DNA of 64,000 nt from Cohnella thermotolerans DSM 17683 (GTDB lineage: Bacteria; Bacillota; Bacilli; Paenibacillales; Paenibacillaceae), in contig NZ_AUCP01000001.1 of NCBI RefSeq assembly GCF_000429825.1, positions 124,001-188,000 of the forward strand, in the 5' to 3' direction. The position numbers and the translations under genes were made by a program. Numbering within the stretch: the first letter of the stretch is position 1; each line of letters starts with the position of its first letter. Below the pieces are notes generated by a model. It made no database searches. It was not told where the DNA came from and was given only the letters and a program-made list of their open reading frames with translations. Shown here piece by piece: positions 17,450 through 27,455 of this stretch.

Positions 17450-17492
17450 GGGCTGTTTACGCCGCTGCCCGAGCAGCGCTCGCGCGCTAAGC

Positions 17493-20400
17493 CTAAGCCG
17501 TGGCGATCATGTCCTCGCCTTCCTCGAGGCGGACGGAGACGAGCTTGGAGACGCCGCCCTCCTCCATCGTTACCCCGTACAGGCGGTCGGCTTCCTCCAT
17601 CGTCCCTTTGCGGTGCGTGACGACGATAAACTGCGTCTGCTCGGAAAACTCGCGCATATAGTGCGCGTAACGCGCCACGTTTGCCTCGTCCAGCGCCGCC
17701 TCGACCTCGTCGAGCACGCAGAACGGCACCGGCTTGACGTTCAAAATCGCGAACAGCAGCGCGATCGCGGTCAGCGCCCGCTCGCCGCCGGAGAGCAGCT
17801 GCAGGTTTTGCAGCTTCTTGCCGGGCGGCTGCGCGACGATGTCGATGCCCGTCTCGAGCGGCTTGTCCGGCTCGCTCAGAATGAGATCCGCCCGGCCGCC
17901 CCCGAACAGGCGGGAGAACACGACGACGAAATGCTTGCGAATCTCGTCGAACGTCGTGCGGAACCGCTTGGACATCTCCTCGTCCATCTCGCGGATAATG
18001 TCGTGAAGCTTCATCTTCGCGTCCATCAGATCGTTCTTCTGCGCGGACAAATACTCGAAGCGCTCGCTGACGCGGCGGAATTCTTCGATCGCGCCCAGGT
18101 TGACGTCGCCGAGCATCGTAAGACGGCGCTTCAGCTCCCGCACCTCGTTCTGCGTCCCGGCCACGTCTTCGGGCACCGGATATTTCTGCTTCGCCCATTC
18201 GAAGCCGATCTCGTATTCCTCGCTCAGCTTGCGCAGCAGGTTGTCGAGCTCCACGTCCATCCGGTTCGAGGAGATCTCCGCCTGGCGAAGCTGCTCCTCC
18301 ACCTGCTTCAGGCGGGCGCGCTGCTCCTTCGTCTCGTTCTCCTTCAGCTCCAGCCGCTTCAACCGTTCCGCGCGGTCCGAACGCTTGAACTCGATGCCTT
18401 CCGTGAACTCGCGCTTTTGCAGCCTCAGCTCGTTGAGCCGTTCGCGCTGGGCGACCAGCTCGCGCTCGGTGCGCTCGCTCTCGGCCGCGTTCTGTTCCAG
18501 CGCTTCCGTCAGCTGCCGCTTCTCCGTCTCCAGCCGCTTCCATTCGGCCTGATGGCGGGCCGTCTGCTCGCCGATCGCCTGGCGGTCCTGCTCCAGCCGC
18601 GCCATCGCCACCTTCAGCTCGGTCAGCGACGCCTGCAGCTCTTCCTTGGCCGCTTGACTGCGGCGGCGAAGCTCCTCCGCCTCGCGGATCCGCTCCTGCA
18701 GCGTCCGCTCCTCTTCCGCCAGGCGGGCCAACCTCGCTTCCGCTTCGGCGCGCGCAGCGTCCAGCTCGGCGATCTCCCCGCCGATGACGGCCGCCTCGCC
18801 GCTAAGCGCCGCTTCCAGCTCGCCGTGCTGCTTCTCTTCGTTGCGGAGCTGCTGCAGCTCGGCGTTCGCCTGCTGCTCGTTCATCCGCTCGCGCTCGCCC
18901 AGCTCCCGGAGCTGTTCGATATTTTGGCTGACGATCGACAGCTCCTTCTTGACGTCGTCGACGCGGTCGCGCGCCGCCGCCCGGGATTGCTCGGCTTGCG
19001 CGATGTCGCGCTCGAGCTCTTCGAGCTGGCGCTGCCGTCCGAGCAGGCTCGACGACTTCTTCTGCAGACTCCCCCCGGTCATCGAGCCGCCGGGGTTGAC
19101 GACGTCGCCTTCGAGCGTAACGACGCGATAGCGGTATTGCAGACGGGAAGCGATCTTGTTCGCCTGCTCCAGCTTCTCGGCGATCAGCACGTTGCCGAGC
19201 AGGCTGCCGACGATGCCCGCGTAGCGGGGCTCCGCCTTGACCAGCTCGGACGCGACGCCGACGAAGCCGTCGGCTTCCGAGGCATTGCGGCGGTCGCCGT
19301 CGCCGATCGTCCGCGCCCGGATGACGTCGAGCGGAAGGAACGTCGCCCGTCCCGATTGCCGCTGCTTCAAGTACGCGATGGCGGCCCGGGAGGTCGCCTC
19401 GTTCTCCATAACGATATTTTGCAGCGCCCCGCCGAGCGCCGTCTCGATCGCGGTCTCCAGATGGGCCGGAACGCCGATGAGCTCGGCGACGGCGCCGTGC
19501 ACGCCGTGGAGCTGGCCGCGCTTCGACGCCTTCAGCACTTCGCGGACGCCGTGCTGGAAGCCGTCGTAATCGTTCTGCAGCTCCTTGATCGTGTCCCGCC
19601 GGGAGACGAGCGCCTCCCGCCGTTGCTCGGAACGCCGGGCTTCCGCCTGCGCTTCCTCCAGCTGGCGCTGCAAGTCGGCCGACTTGGCGCCTTCCGCCAC
19701 GTAGCGGTCCCTTGCCTGCACGACCGCTTCCGTGCAAGCCGCTAAGCGCGCCTCCAGCTCCTCGCGGCGCCGGGCGAGCGCTTCCCGCTGCTCCTGCCAC
19801 TTCGCGCGTTCTTCGGCCGTGCGTTGCATCCGCTTCTCCAGCACATCGCGCTGCTGCTCGCAATAGCGGATGTCGTTGCGCGCCTGCGCCATCGCGTTCA
19901 TCGCGTCGAACAGCTCCGCCTTGAGCCGCTCCTCCGCTTCCCCGTCGCCTTCCGCGAAGCTGAGCTTCGTCTCCTCCTGCGCGAGCTTCGCGCGCAATTC
20001 CGCGAGCTCCTTCTCCGCCTGCTCGCGGCGGACGGCCAGCGCTTCGCCTTCGGCCGCCGCCTCGGCGAGCCGCTCCTCGGCCTGCGCGAGGCTCGCGGCC
20101 AAGCCTTCGCGGTTGCGCTCCAAGTTGGCGAGCCGCTCGCTGAGCAGCTCGCCGTAACCTTCGCTCTTCTCGGTCTCCTCGCTCGCATGCAGCAGCTCGT
20201 CCTGCATCTTCTCGAGCGTCTCCTCCAACCGGTGCAGCGCCTGGCGGTCTTCCTCGAGCATCGCGTCGTGACGGCTCACTTCCGCCGACAGCGCCAGTTC
20301 CTCTTCCTTCAGCTTCGCCAGCTTATCGTTCGTCTCGGCCCAGGAAGCGTGCACCGTCTCGATCTGGTGCACGTACAGCGCGATTTCCTTCGCCTTCAGC

Positions 20401-21062
20401 TCTTCCTTCAGCGCCTTGAACTTCTCGGCTTTCTCCGCCTGCTCCCGCAGCGGGCCGACCTGGTCACCCAGCTCGACGACGAGGTCATTGATGCGGAGCA
20501 GGTTCGCCTCGGTGTCCTCCAGCTTCTTCTGGGCTTCCTTCTTGCGCGCCTTGTACTTGACGATGCCGGAAGCTTCCTCGAAGATGCCCCGCCGGTCTTC
20601 CGAGCGGGTACTGAGAATTTCCTCGATCCGGCCCTGTCCGATAATCGAGTACGCTTCCTTGCCGATACCCGTATCCATGAACAGCTCCGTAATGTCCTTC
20701 AACCGGCACGGCTGCTTATTGATGAGGTATTCGCTCTCCCCGCTCCGGTGAACCCGGCGGGTGACCGTCACTTCGGTGAAGTCGAGAGGGAGCGACTTGT
20801 CGCTGTTGTCGAACGTGATGGACACCTCGCCGAAGTTGACCGCCTTGCGGGCGTCGCTTCCGGCGAAAATGACGTCCTGCATGTTGCCGCCCCGCAGGCT
20901 CTTGGCGCTTTGTTCCCCGAGCACCCAGCGGATGCCGTCGGAAATGTTGCTCTTGCCGCTGCCGTTCGGCCCGACAACCGCGGTGATGCCCCGTCCGAAC
21001 TCGAGCGTCGTGCGGTCGGCGAACGATTTGAAGCCGGCGAGTTCGATACCCTTCAAATACAT
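17493..21062 (-). CDS. smc: Chromosome segregation ATPase SMC
   Basis: 1189-residue condensin subunit that folds and segregates the chromosome with ScpA/ScpB. N-terminal Walker A GPNGSGKSN at residues 31-39; two long coiled coils (~165-500 and ~680-1020) flank a hinge domain (~510-660, with GVREVLKASKRGQLHGVHGAVAEL at its start). The C-terminal half-head carries the signature LLSGGERALTAIALLFAI and Walker B FCVLDEVEAALDEANVARY. Length and order match Bacillus SMC. ATG 21062 lies 10 bases after the rnc stop. Transcribed from the rnc/fab operon. Confidence 0.98.
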   Translation of the reverse strand: MYLKGIELAGFKSFADRTTLEFGRGITAVVGPNGSGKSNISDGIRWVLGEQSAKSLRGGNMQDVIFAGSDARKAVNFGEVSITFDNSDKSLPLDFTEVTVTRRVHRSGESEYLINKQPCRLKDITELFMDTGIGKEAYSIIGQGRIEEILSTRSEDRRGIFEEASGIVKYKARKKEAQKKLEDTEANLLRINDLVVELGDQVGPLREQAEKAEKFKALKEELKAKEIALYVHQIETVHASWAETNDKLAKLKEEELALSAEVSRHDAMLEEDRQALHRLEETLEKMQDELLHASEETEKSEGYGELLSERLANLERNREGLAASLAQAEERLAEAAAEGEALAVRREQAEKELAELRAKLAQEETKLSFAEGDGEAEERLKAELFDAMNAMAQARNDIRYCEQQRDVLEKRMQRTAEERAKWQEQREALARRREELEARLAACTEAVVQARDRYVAEGAKSADLQRQLEEAQAEARRSEQRREALVSRRDTIKELQNDYDGFQHGVREVLKASKRGQLHGVHGAVAELIGVPAHLETAIETALGGALQNIVMENEATSRAAIAYLKQRQSGRATFLPLDVIRARTIGDGDRRNASEADGFVGVASELVKAEPRYAGIVGSLLGNVLIAEKLEQANKIASRLQYRYRVVTLEGDVVNPGGSMTGGSLQKKSSSLLGRQRQLEELERDIAQAEQSRAAARDRVDDVKKELSIVSQNIEQLRELGERERMNEQQANAELQQLRNEEKQHGELEAALSGEAAVIGGEIAELDAARAEAEARLARLAEEERTLQERIREAEELRRRSQAAKEELQASLTELKVAMARLEQDRQAIGEQTARHQAEWKRLETEKRQLTEALEQNAAESERTERELVAQRERLNELRLQKREFTEGIEFKRSDRAERLKRLELKENETKEQRARLKQVEEQLRQAEISSNRMDVELDNLLRKLSEEYEIGFEWAKQKYPVPEDVAGTQNEVRELKRRLTMLGDVNLGAIEEFRRVSERFEYLSAQKNDLMDAKMKLHDIIREMDEEMSKRFRTTFDEIRKHFVVVFSRLFGGGRADLILSEPDKPLETGIDIVAQPPGKKLQNLQLLSGGERALTAIALLFAILNVKPVPFCVLDEVEAALDEANVARYAHYMREFSEQTQFIVVTHRKGTMEEADRLYGVTMEEGGVSKLVSVRLEEGEDMIATA

Positions 21063-21072
21063 CGGTTAACCA

Positions 21073-21819
21073 TCACCTCTCGCGTTCCTTGGGAGATCCG
21101 TTCGGTCCCGGAGCCTGTCCCGAAGCGCCGCTCTCCTGAAGCTGCCTGAGCGCGCGAGAGGCGGCCTGCTGCTCCGCTTCCTTCTTGGAGCGGCCGACGC
21201 CCTCGCCAAGCGGACGCTCCCCGACCGACACGACGACGACGAATTCCCGGTCGTGCGCCGGGCCACGCTCTTCGACCGTCTTGTATTCGAGCGGCCCCAA
21301 ACTCCACTGCTGCACCTTCTCCTGGAGCTCCGTCTTGTGGTCCTTGAGCGGAAGCCGGCTCTCCTTCGGGAGATGGGGGAACAGGTGCGCGTCGAGAAAC
21401 GACCGGACCGCGTTCAAGCCCTGGTCCAGGTACAACGCGCCGACGAACGCTTCGAACGCGTCCGCCAACAGCGAAGGACGGGTTCGTCCTCCGGTTTGCT
21501 CCTCCCCTTTGCCGAGCAGCACGACCTGACCGAAATCGAGCGCCTCGGCAAAACGGACAAGCGAAGGTTCGCAAACGATGCCCGCTCTGAGCCGGGTCAA
21601 CTCGCCTTCCGGCCGGTCGGGATACATCCGGTACAGCACCTCGGATACGGTCAGCTGCAGCACCGCGTCACCGAGAAATTCGAGCCGTTCGTTGTGCTCG
21701 GCGCGATGCCCCCGTTGCTCGTTGACGTAGGACGTATGCGTAAAAGCCTGCCGCAGCAGTGCGGCGTCACGGAATCTCAAGCCCAGCCGCTCTTGCAGGC
21801 GGTTCAATGGATCGCTCAT
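21073..21819 (-). CDS. rnc: Ribonuclease III
   Basis: 248-residue double-strand-specific endoribonuclease for rRNA and mRNA processing. Catalytic signature ERLEFLGDAVLQ at residues 44-55, second acidic site LLADAFEAFVGALYLDQG (~118-135), and a C-terminal double-stranded RNA-binding domain from ~160 (KTELQEKVQQWSLGPLEY to SKKEAEQQAASRAL). Short Gly/Pro/Ser-rich tail. Located between fabF and smc as in Bacillus (acpP-rnc-smc), with a terminator-like hairpin separating it from fabF. Confidence 0.98.
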   Translation of the reverse strand: MSDPLNRLQERLGLRFRDAALLRQAFTHTSYVNEQRGHRAEHNERLEFLGDAVLQLTVSEVLYRMYPDRPEGELTRLRAGIVCEPSLVRFAEALDFGQVVLLGKGEEQTGGRTRPSLLADAFEAFVGALYLDQGLNAVRSFLDAHLFPHLPKESRLPLKDHKTELQEKVQQWSLGPLEYKTVEERGPAHDREFVVVVSVGERPLGEGVGRSKKEAEQQAASRALRQLQESGASGQAPGPNGSPKERER

Positions 21820-21857
21820 TCGGAAGCACCTCCGTAATCGTCAAATCGCGGGCAACG

Positions 21858-21888
21858 GAAAAACGCAGGCGGCTCGTGCCGCCTGCGT
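21858..21888 (-). terminator. Terminator after fabF
   Basis: Perfect 11-base stem (21863-21873 with 21878-21888, loop TCGT) followed by TTTTT on the minus strand; 15 bases after the fabF stop. Read-through to rnc is likely because no separate rnc promoter was found. Confidence 0.85.
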
Positions 21889-21903
21889 CACACGTTCGCG
21901 CCC

Positions 21904-23145
21904 TTAGGCTTCGTATTTGCGCATAATAATGGTGGCGTTGTGGCCGCCAAAGCCGAACGAGTTCGACAGCGCGACCTTAATGTCGGCTTTCCTCGGCTCG
22001 TTCGGAACGTAATCGAGATCGCATTCCGGATCCGGATGGTCGAGATTGATCGTCGGCGGCAGAATGCCGTTCTGCAGGGAGAAGGCGAGAATGACCGCTT
22101 CAACCCCTCCGGCGGCGCCGAGCATATGGCCCGTCATCGACTTCGTCGAGCTGACCGCCAGCTTGTAGGCGTGGTCGCCGAACGTCATCTTGATCGCCGT
22201 CGTCTCGGATTTGTCGCCGACCGGCGTGGACGTGCCGTGCGCGTTAATGTACTCGATCGCCTCCAGCTCGACACGCGCGTCCTTGATCGCCCGCTTCATG
22301 CAGCGGGCCGCTCCGTCCGGATCCGGCTCGGTCATGTGGTGGGCGTCGCCGCTCATGCCGTAGCCGATCACCTCGGCGTAAATCTTCGCGCCGCGCTTCT
22401 GCGCATGCTCCAGCGACTCCAGCACGAGCACGCCCGCGCCTTCGCCCATGACGAAGCCGTCCCGGTCGATATCGAACGGCCGGCTCGCCTTCTCCGGCTC
22501 GTCGTTGCGTGTGCTCATCGCGCGCATGTTGCTGAATCCGGCCATGGCGATCGGACGGATCGTCGCCTCGGCGCCGCCGCAGATCATGACGTCCGCGTCG
22601 CCGCGCTGGATCATCTTGAACGAATCGCCGATGGAGTGCGTGCCGGTGGCGCAAGCCGTCACCGTCGTCGTGTTCGGGCCTTTGGCGCCGGTCACGATCG
22701 AGATTTGGCCGCTGGCCATGTTGGCGATCATCATTGGGATAAAGAACGGGCTTACGCGTCGCGGTCCCTTCTCCATCAGAATCGTATGCTGATCTTCCCA
22801 CGTGCCGAGCCCGCCGATGCCGGAGCCGACGCTGACGCCGACCCTCTCGGGATCGACGTTGTCGCCGATCTTCAGGTCCGCGTCCTTGATCGCATTCAGA
22901 CTGGCGGCCAGCGCGAACTGGACGAAGCGGTCCATCCGGCGGGATTCCTTCTTATCGATACCGAAATCCTCGGGGTTGAAATTTTTCACTTCGGCCGCTA
23001 TCTTCGTCGGATAGTCGGTCGTATCGAACGCCTCGATATAGCTGACGCCGGACTTGCCGGCCAGCAGGCTGCTCCAAAATGTATTCAAATCGCTACCGAT
23101 CGAAGAGACGACTCCCATTCCGGTAACTACGACGCGTTGATCCAA
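21904..23145 (-). CDS. fabF: 3-oxoacyl-[ACP] synthase II (FabF)
   Basis: 413-residue condensing enzyme that elongates acyl-ACP with malonyl-ACP. Catalytic Cys165 lies in [14 protein letters not shown]; the two histidines are in [13 protein letters not shown] and [15 protein letters not shown]; the end [12 protein letters not shown] is typical. Start is taken as TTG 23145, 9 bases after GAGGTG, because this gives the usual FabF length and N-terminus (x-D-Q-R-VVVTG); a GTG four codons earlier is possible. It lies 213 bases after acpP behind an attenuating hairpin. FapR control is expected from the operon. Confidence 0.97.
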   Translation of the reverse strand: MDQRVVVTGMGVVSSIGSDLNTFWSSLLAGKSGVSYIEAFDTTDYPTKIAAEVKNFNPEDFGIDKKESRRMDRFVQFALAASLNAIKDADLKIGDNVDPERVGVSVGSGIGGLGTWEDQHTILMEKGPRRVSPFFIPMMIANMASGQISIVTGAKGPNTTTVTACATGTHSIGDSFKMIQRGDADVMICGGAEATIRPIAMAGFSNMRAMSTRNDEPEKASRPFDIDRDGFVMGEGAGVLVLESLEHAQKRGAKIYAEVIGYGMSGDAHHMTEPDPDGAARCMKRAIKDARVELEAIEYINAHGTSTPVGDKSETTAIKMTFGDHAYKLAVSSTKSMTGHMLGAAGGVEAVILAFSLQNGILPPTINLDHPDPECDLDYVPNEPRKADIKVALSNSFGFGGHNATIIMRKYEA

Positions 23146-23299
23146 AACGATGTTCACCTCTTCAGCCAAGTCGGCTTCGTCTTCCGGCTCCTGCCGGCGC
23201 TAAGCGGGCTTGGGCGCCGGGACGAAGGGATGCGGGAACGGCCGGCGGCACAAGACGGCCAGAGGCCGCGCCTTCCGGAGCCCGTTCCGACAATCGTAC

Positions 23300-23348
23300 A
23301 AAAAAAAGATGTTCCGAATGCGGAGAAGTCCCGTTGCATTAACGGGAC
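23300..23348 (-). terminator. Partial terminator/attenuator between acpP and fabF
   Basis: GTCCCGTT/AACGGGAC hairpin (23328-23348) starts 10 bases after the acpP stop; a second small stem TCCG/CGGA (23313-23324) precedes TTTTTTTT (23307-23300). Would let acpP mRNA exceed fabF mRNA. The remaining gap to fabF holds no gene. Confidence 0.6.
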
Positions 23349-23358
23349 CCGTAGATCA

Positions 23359-23592
23359 TTAGGCATGAGATTGTATGTAATTTACGACTTCTCCCACCGT
23401 TGTGATCTTCTCTGCATCCTCATCGGAGATTTCAAGATCGAATTCGTCCTCAAGCTCCATCACAAGTTCTACTACGTCGAGAGAGTCAGCGCCTAAGTCA
23501 TCCTTGAAGCTAGCTTCGCTGGTAACTTCCGACTCTTCTACACCCAGGCGTTCGACCACGATGCGCTTTACGCGATCATAAATATCGGACAT
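23359..23592 (-). CDS. acpP: Acyl carrier protein
   Basis: 77-residue acidic carrier of growing acyl chains. The phosphopantetheine attachment serine is Ser37 in [18 protein letters not shown]. Start ATG 23592 is preceded by AAGGGAGGTG with 8 bases spacing; an ATG three codons earlier lacks a site. A good -10 (TATAAT, 23619-23614) upstream suggests an extra promoter for this abundant protein. Confidence 0.98.
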   Translation of the reverse strand: MSDIYDRVKRIVVERLGVEESEVTSEASFKDDLGADSLDVVELVMELEDEFDLEISDEDAEKITTVGEVVNYIQSHA

Positions 23593-23613
23593 CCGGTTCA
23601 CCTCCCTTACGGT

Positions 23614-23619
23614 ATTATA
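23614..23619 (-). promoter_or_regulatory. Candidate internal promoter (-10) for acpP
   Basis: TATAAT on the minus strand 22 bases before the acpP start; the -35 position (TGGCTT) is poor, so activity is uncertain. Note that this would give a very short leader. Confidence 0.35.
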
Positions 23620-23674
23620 CGTGAATCATGGACAAAAAGCCATAGCGTAAACGTTTCCCTCCGCCGGGCCCGCC

Positions 23675-24427
23675 TTACATGTACATGCCGCCATCTACGT
23701 GCAGCGTTTGGCCGGTCATGTAGGCCGCCGCGTCCGAAACCAGGTAGACGACGGCGCTGGCGACGTCCTCCGGCCGGCCCATCCGGCCGAGCGGCACCTG
23801 GCCGAGAATGCCCTCGCGGATTTCCGGCGAGAGCTTGCCGGTCATGTCGGTCTCGATATAGCCGGGCGCGACCGCGTTGACCGTAATGCCGCGCGAAGCG
23901 AGCTCGCGGGCGGCGGACTTGGTCAGGCCGATGACGCCGGCCTTGGCGGCGACGTAGTTGGCTTGTCCGGCGTTGCCGAGCACGCCGACGACCGAGGAGA
24001 TGTTGACGATCCGCCCGGAGCGCTGCTTCATCATCGGGCGGGTGACCGCCTTGATGCCGTTGAAGACGCCCTTCAGGTTCGTCTCGATGACGTCGTCGAA
24101 CTCTTCTTCCTTCATCCGCATGATTAAATTGTCTCTTGTAATGCCAGCATTATTCACCAGTATATCCAGCTTGCCGAACGTTTCCAACGTCTTCTGCACC
24201 ATCGCGTCGAATTCGGCGGCTTTGCCGACGTTCGCCTGCACGAGCAAGGCCTTGCGGCCCAGCGCTTCGACCGCTTTCGCCGTCTCGGCGGCGGCCGCTT
24301 CGCTGCCCGCGTAGTTGATCGCCACGTCGGCTCCGGCTTGCGCCAGGGCGATGGCGATGGCGCGCCCGATGCCTCGGGAGGCGCCGGTGACGAGCGCGGA
24401 TTTGCCTGTCAGATCCAATGGGGACAT
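23675..24427 (-). CDS. fabG: 3-oxoacyl-[ACP] reductase (FabG)
   Basis: 250-residue short-chain dehydrogenase that reduces 3-oxoacyl-ACP with NADPH. Cofactor motif TGASRGIG at 14-21, NNAG at 92-95, catalytic Ser144/Ser145, Tyr158 and Lys162 (YVAAK). Ends with the FabG-typical [12 protein letters not shown]. Start ATG 24427 follows AAGGAG by 9 bases; 23 bases after the fabD stop. The order fabD-fabG-acpP matches Bacillus. Confidence 0.98.
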   Translation of the reverse strand: MSPLDLTGKSALVTGASRGIGRAIAIALAQAGADVAINYAGSEAAAAETAKAVEALGRKALLVQANVGKAAEFDAMVQKTLETFGKLDILVNNAGITRDNLIMRMKEEEFDDVIETNLKGVFNGIKAVTRPMMKQRSGRIVNISSVVGVLGNAGQANYVAAKAGVIGLTKSAARELASRGITVNAVAPGYIETDMTGKLSPEIREGILGQVPLGRMGRPEDVASAVVYLVSDAAAYMTGQTLHVDGGMYM

Positions 24428-24450
24428 GGCCGATCTCTCCTTCCGGATAA

Positions 24451-25380
24451 TTAAGCCAGCGCCGCTTCGGACACGGCTGCCGCGCTGTTGATCGACACGA
24501 CCCGGACGGTCTTGTCGATCTTCTTGATCAGCCCGGCGAGCACGGTGCCGGAGCCGATCTCCACGAAGGTGTCCACGCCTTCGCCGATCAGGAACTTCAC
24601 CGTGTCCTCCCACTGCACGGGGGACACGACCTGCTTCACCAGCAGCTCGCGAAGCTCAGCGCCGGAGCTGACCGGCCGGGCGTCCACGTTGACGACGACC
24701 GGAACGGCCGCATCGCGGAACTCGACCTTCGCGAGTTCTTCCGCCAGCTTGTCGGCGGCGGGCTGCATAAGCGAAGAGTGGAACGGGCCGCTCACTTCGA
24801 GCGGAATGACCCGCTTCGCTCCAGCCTCCTTGCCCCGTTCCGACACGGCGGCGACGCCGGCCGCCGTCCCGGATACGACGATCTGGCCGGGACAGTTCAC
24901 GTTGGCCAGCTCGACGAGCCCGACCGTGCCGGAGATGTCGCGGCAGAGCGCCTCGAGCGCTTCGCGCTCGGCTCCAAGCGTGGCGGCCATCGCGCCTTGT
25001 CCGCCGGGCACGGCTTGCTCCATGAACAGGCCGCGCGCGCGGACGAGGCGCACCGCGTCGTCGAACGCGAGCACGCCCGCCGCGACGAGCGCGCTGTATT
25101 CGCCGAGGCTGTGCCCGGCGACGTAATCGGGCTTCACGCCGCGCTCCTTGAACGCTTCAAGCAACGCGACGCTTGTCGTCAGCAACGCCGGCTGCGTGTT
25201 CGCCGTCTGGCGCAGCTGTTCGTCCGGGCCCCGGAACGCTAGGCCCGACAAGGAGAAGCCGAGCGCGCGATCCGCCCGGTCGAAGATGTCGCGGGACGCC
25301 GGGAACTGCTCGTAGGCGTCCTGTCCCATCCCGACGGCCTGGGCTCCCTGGCCGGGAAATACGAATGCGATTTTGCCCAT
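24451..25380 (-). CDS. fabD: Malonyl-CoA:ACP transacylase (FabD)
   Basis: 309-residue transacylase loading malonate onto ACP. Begins [14 protein letters not shown]; catalytic Ser91 in GHSLGEYSA, Arg in VRARGLFM, and His201 in [12 protein letters not shown] 25380 lies 10 bases after GGAGG. Follows fabH after 87 bases and precedes fabG. Confidence 0.98.
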   Translation of the reverse strand: MGKIAFVFPGQGAQAVGMGQDAYEQFPASRDIFDRADRALGFSLSGLAFRGPDEQLRQTANTQPALLTTSVALLEAFKERGVKPDYVAGHSLGEYSALVAAGVLAFDDAVRLVRARGLFMEQAVPGGQGAMAATLGAEREALEALCRDISGTVGLVELANVNCPGQIVVSGTAAGVAAVSERGKEAGAKRVIPLEVSGPFHSSLMQPAADKLAEELAKVEFRDAAVPVVVNVDARPVSSGAELRELLVKQVVSPVQWEDTVKFLIGEGVDTFVEIGSGTVLAGLIKKIDKTVRVVSINSAAAVSEAALA

Positions 25381-25467
25381 AGGGACGATCCCTCCAACGT
25401 CTGATTGCATGCGGGCGGGCTTCGTTCCTTCGGCCTTGCGGCCGCCGGGGGCGGCCCGTCCCGCTTT

Positions 25468-26454
25468 TTACCATACGAGCACCGATGCTCCCCAGGTCAA
25501 ACCGCCGCCGAAGCCGACCATGACGAGACGGTCGCCTTCCTTCAAGCGCCCCTGCTCGTCCGCTTCCGCCAGCGCCACGGGAATCGACGCCGCCGACATG
25601 TTGCCGTACCGGTCGACATTGATCATGCACTTGTCTTCCGGCAGGTTCAACCGCTCCAGCGCCGACTGGATAATGCGGATGTTGGCCTGGTGCGGAATGA
25701 GCAGGTCGATGTCCTCCTTGCTGAGTCCGGCCATCGCCAGCGCCTCCTCCGCCGCGCTTCCCATAATGCGGACGGCGAATTTGAAGACGTCCCGGCCGTT
25801 CATATTGAGGAAGTGCCGGCCTTCGGCCACCGTCGTCTCCGTCGCCGGCAGACGGGACCCGCCTCCGGGGATGCAGAGCAGATCGGCTCCGGAGCCGTCG
25901 GACCCCAGCTTGAACGACCGGAAGCCCCGCCCTTCCGGCACCCGGCCGAGCACGACGGCGCCCGCGCCGTCCCCGAACAGGACGCACGTGTTGCGGTCCG
26001 TATAATCGGTAATCCGGGACAACGTGTCGGCCCCGACGACGAGTACGTATCGATAAGTGCCGGTGGCGATGAAGCCCGACGCGTTGGCCAGACCGTAAAT
26101 AAAGCCGGAGCAGGCCGCCGACAGATCGAACGCCGCCGCGTTCTTCGCTCCCAGCTTCTCCTGCACGATGCAAGCCGTCGAAGGGCAGAACATATCCGGC
26201 GTGACCGTGGCCACAATGATCAGATCGAGTTGATCCGCCGTTATGCCCGCGGCGGCGAGCGCCTTCAAGGAAGCCTCGTAGGCGAGATCGGACGTCGCTT
26301 CGTGCGGAGCGGCGATCCGGCGTTCCCGAATGCCCGTGCGGGTGACGATCCACTCGTCGTTCGTATCCACCATCGTCTCCAGCTCTTGATTCGTCAAACG
26401 GCGTTCCGGGCTGTACTTGCCGGTTCCCAGAATGCCGACGGGAAATCCATTCAT
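25468..26454 (-). CDS. fabH: 3-oxoacyl-[ACP] synthase III (FabH)
   Basis: 328-residue initiating condensing enzyme; in Firmicutes it prefers branched acyl-CoA primers. Catalytic Cys115 in LSAACSGFIYGL, His in LLIPHQANIRII (~res 252), Asn in DRYGNMSAASIP (~283). ATG 26454 is 5 bases after AGAGAGG and 11 bases after the plsX stop. In B. subtilis fabH is elsewhere with fabF; the plsX-fabH-fabD arrangement is common in Paenibacillaceae and Clostridia. Confidence 0.98.
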   Translation of the reverse strand: MNGFPVGILGTGKYSPERRLTNQELETMVDTNDEWIVTRTGIRERRIAAPHEATSDLAYEASLKALAAAGITADQLDLIIVATVTPDMFCPSTACIVQEKLGAKNAAAFDLSAACSGFIYGLANASGFIATGTYRYVLVVGADTLSRITDYTDRNTCVLFGDGAGAVVLGRVPEGRGFRSFKLGSDGSGADLLCIPGGGSRLPATETTVAEGRHFLNMNGRDVFKFAVRIMGSAAEEALAMAGLSKEDIDLLIPHQANIRIIQSALERLNLPEDKCMINVDRYGNMSAASIPVALAEADEQGRLKEGDRLVMVGFGGGLTWGASVLVW

Positions 26455-26465
26455 GCGTTCCTCTC

Positions 26466-27455
26466 TCACTTTCCGCCGAATTCGTCGGCCAATGCCGGGA
26501 TCAGTCCGTTGCCGATCGCCACCCGCGTCTGGCGGATGGCGTGCCACGTCGCGACGGCGTTGGAGGAACCGTGACTTTTGACCACGAGTCCGCTCACGCC
26601 GAGCAGCGGGCCTCCGTTATGCTCTTTGTAATCCATCATCCGCCGAACGCGCCGGAAATTCGGCTTCAGCACGGCGGCCGCCAGCTTCGAAATCCACGAC
26701 GAGGTCAGTTCGCCCTTGAGCACGCCGAAGAGCGTGTCCGCCGCCCCTTCCATCGCCTTGAGCAAAATATTGCCTGCGAAACCGTCGCAGACAAGCACGT
26801 CGCAATTGCGCTCCAGCACGTCTCGCGCTTCCACGTTGCCGATGAAGTGGATCGGAGCCTGCTCCAGCAGTCCGTACGCCGCCTTGGTCAGCTCGTTGCC
26901 TTTGGCCGCTTCCGTGCCGACGTTCAGCAGGCCGACGCGCGGATTGGCCATCCCGTGAACCTTCTGGCGGTACATGCTGCCCATGAGCGCGTACTGGAGC
27001 AAGTGCTCGGGCTTGGCGTCCATATTGGCTCCGAGATCGAGCGCCAGCACGCCCGTCTTGTCCACCGTCGGCAAAATAGGCGCCAGACCCGGGCGCTCGA
27101 TGCCTTTCATCCGGCCCAGAACGAGCAGCCCCACCGCCATCAGCGCGCCCGTGTTGCCTGCGGAGATCATCGCGTCCGCTTCGCCTTCCTTGACGAGACG
27201 CCCCGCCACCACCATCGAAGCGTTCGGCTTGCGGCGAACCGCCCGCACCGGCTCGTCGTCCGCCTCGATCGTTTCGTCCGTCTCCACGATCGAAATGTTG
27301 GACGGCTTGTCGCTGCCGAGCAACGGATGGAGCACGTCCGGCTTGCCTACCAGCAGAAGCTGCGTATCGGGCCATTCCTTCGCCGCCATAATGGCGGCTT
27401 CGACCGGGGCTTGCGGAGCGAGATCGCCGCCCATCGCGTCAATCGCGATTCTCAC
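26466..27455 (-). CDS. plsX: Phosphate acyltransferase PlsX
   Basis: 329-residue peripheral membrane enzyme converting acyl-ACP to acyl-phosphate for PlsY. It opens with RIAIDAMGGDLAP and contains SAGNTGALMAVGLLVLGRMKGIERPG (~105-130) and VCDGFAGNILLKAMEG. Start assigned to GTG 27455 (8 bases after AAGGAGG); ATG 27461 is the alternative. Either start lies inside the 3' end of fapR, so the two are translationally coupled. Confidence 0.97.
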   Translation of the reverse strand: MRIAIDAMGGDLAPQAPVEAAIMAAKEWPDTQLLLVGKPDVLHPLLGSDKPSNISIVETDETIEADDEPVRAVRRKPNASMVVAGRLVKEGEADAMISAGNTGALMAVGLLVLGRMKGIERPGLAPILPTVDKTGVLALDLGANMDAKPEHLLQYALMGSMYRQKVHGMANPRVGLLNVGTEAAKGNELTKAAYGLLEQAPIHFIGNVEARDVLERNCDVLVCDGFAGNILLKAMEGAADTLFGVLKGELTSSWISKLAAAVLKPNFRRVRRMMDYKEHNGGPLLGVSGLVVKSHGSSNAVATWHAIRQTRVAIGNGLIPALADEFGGK

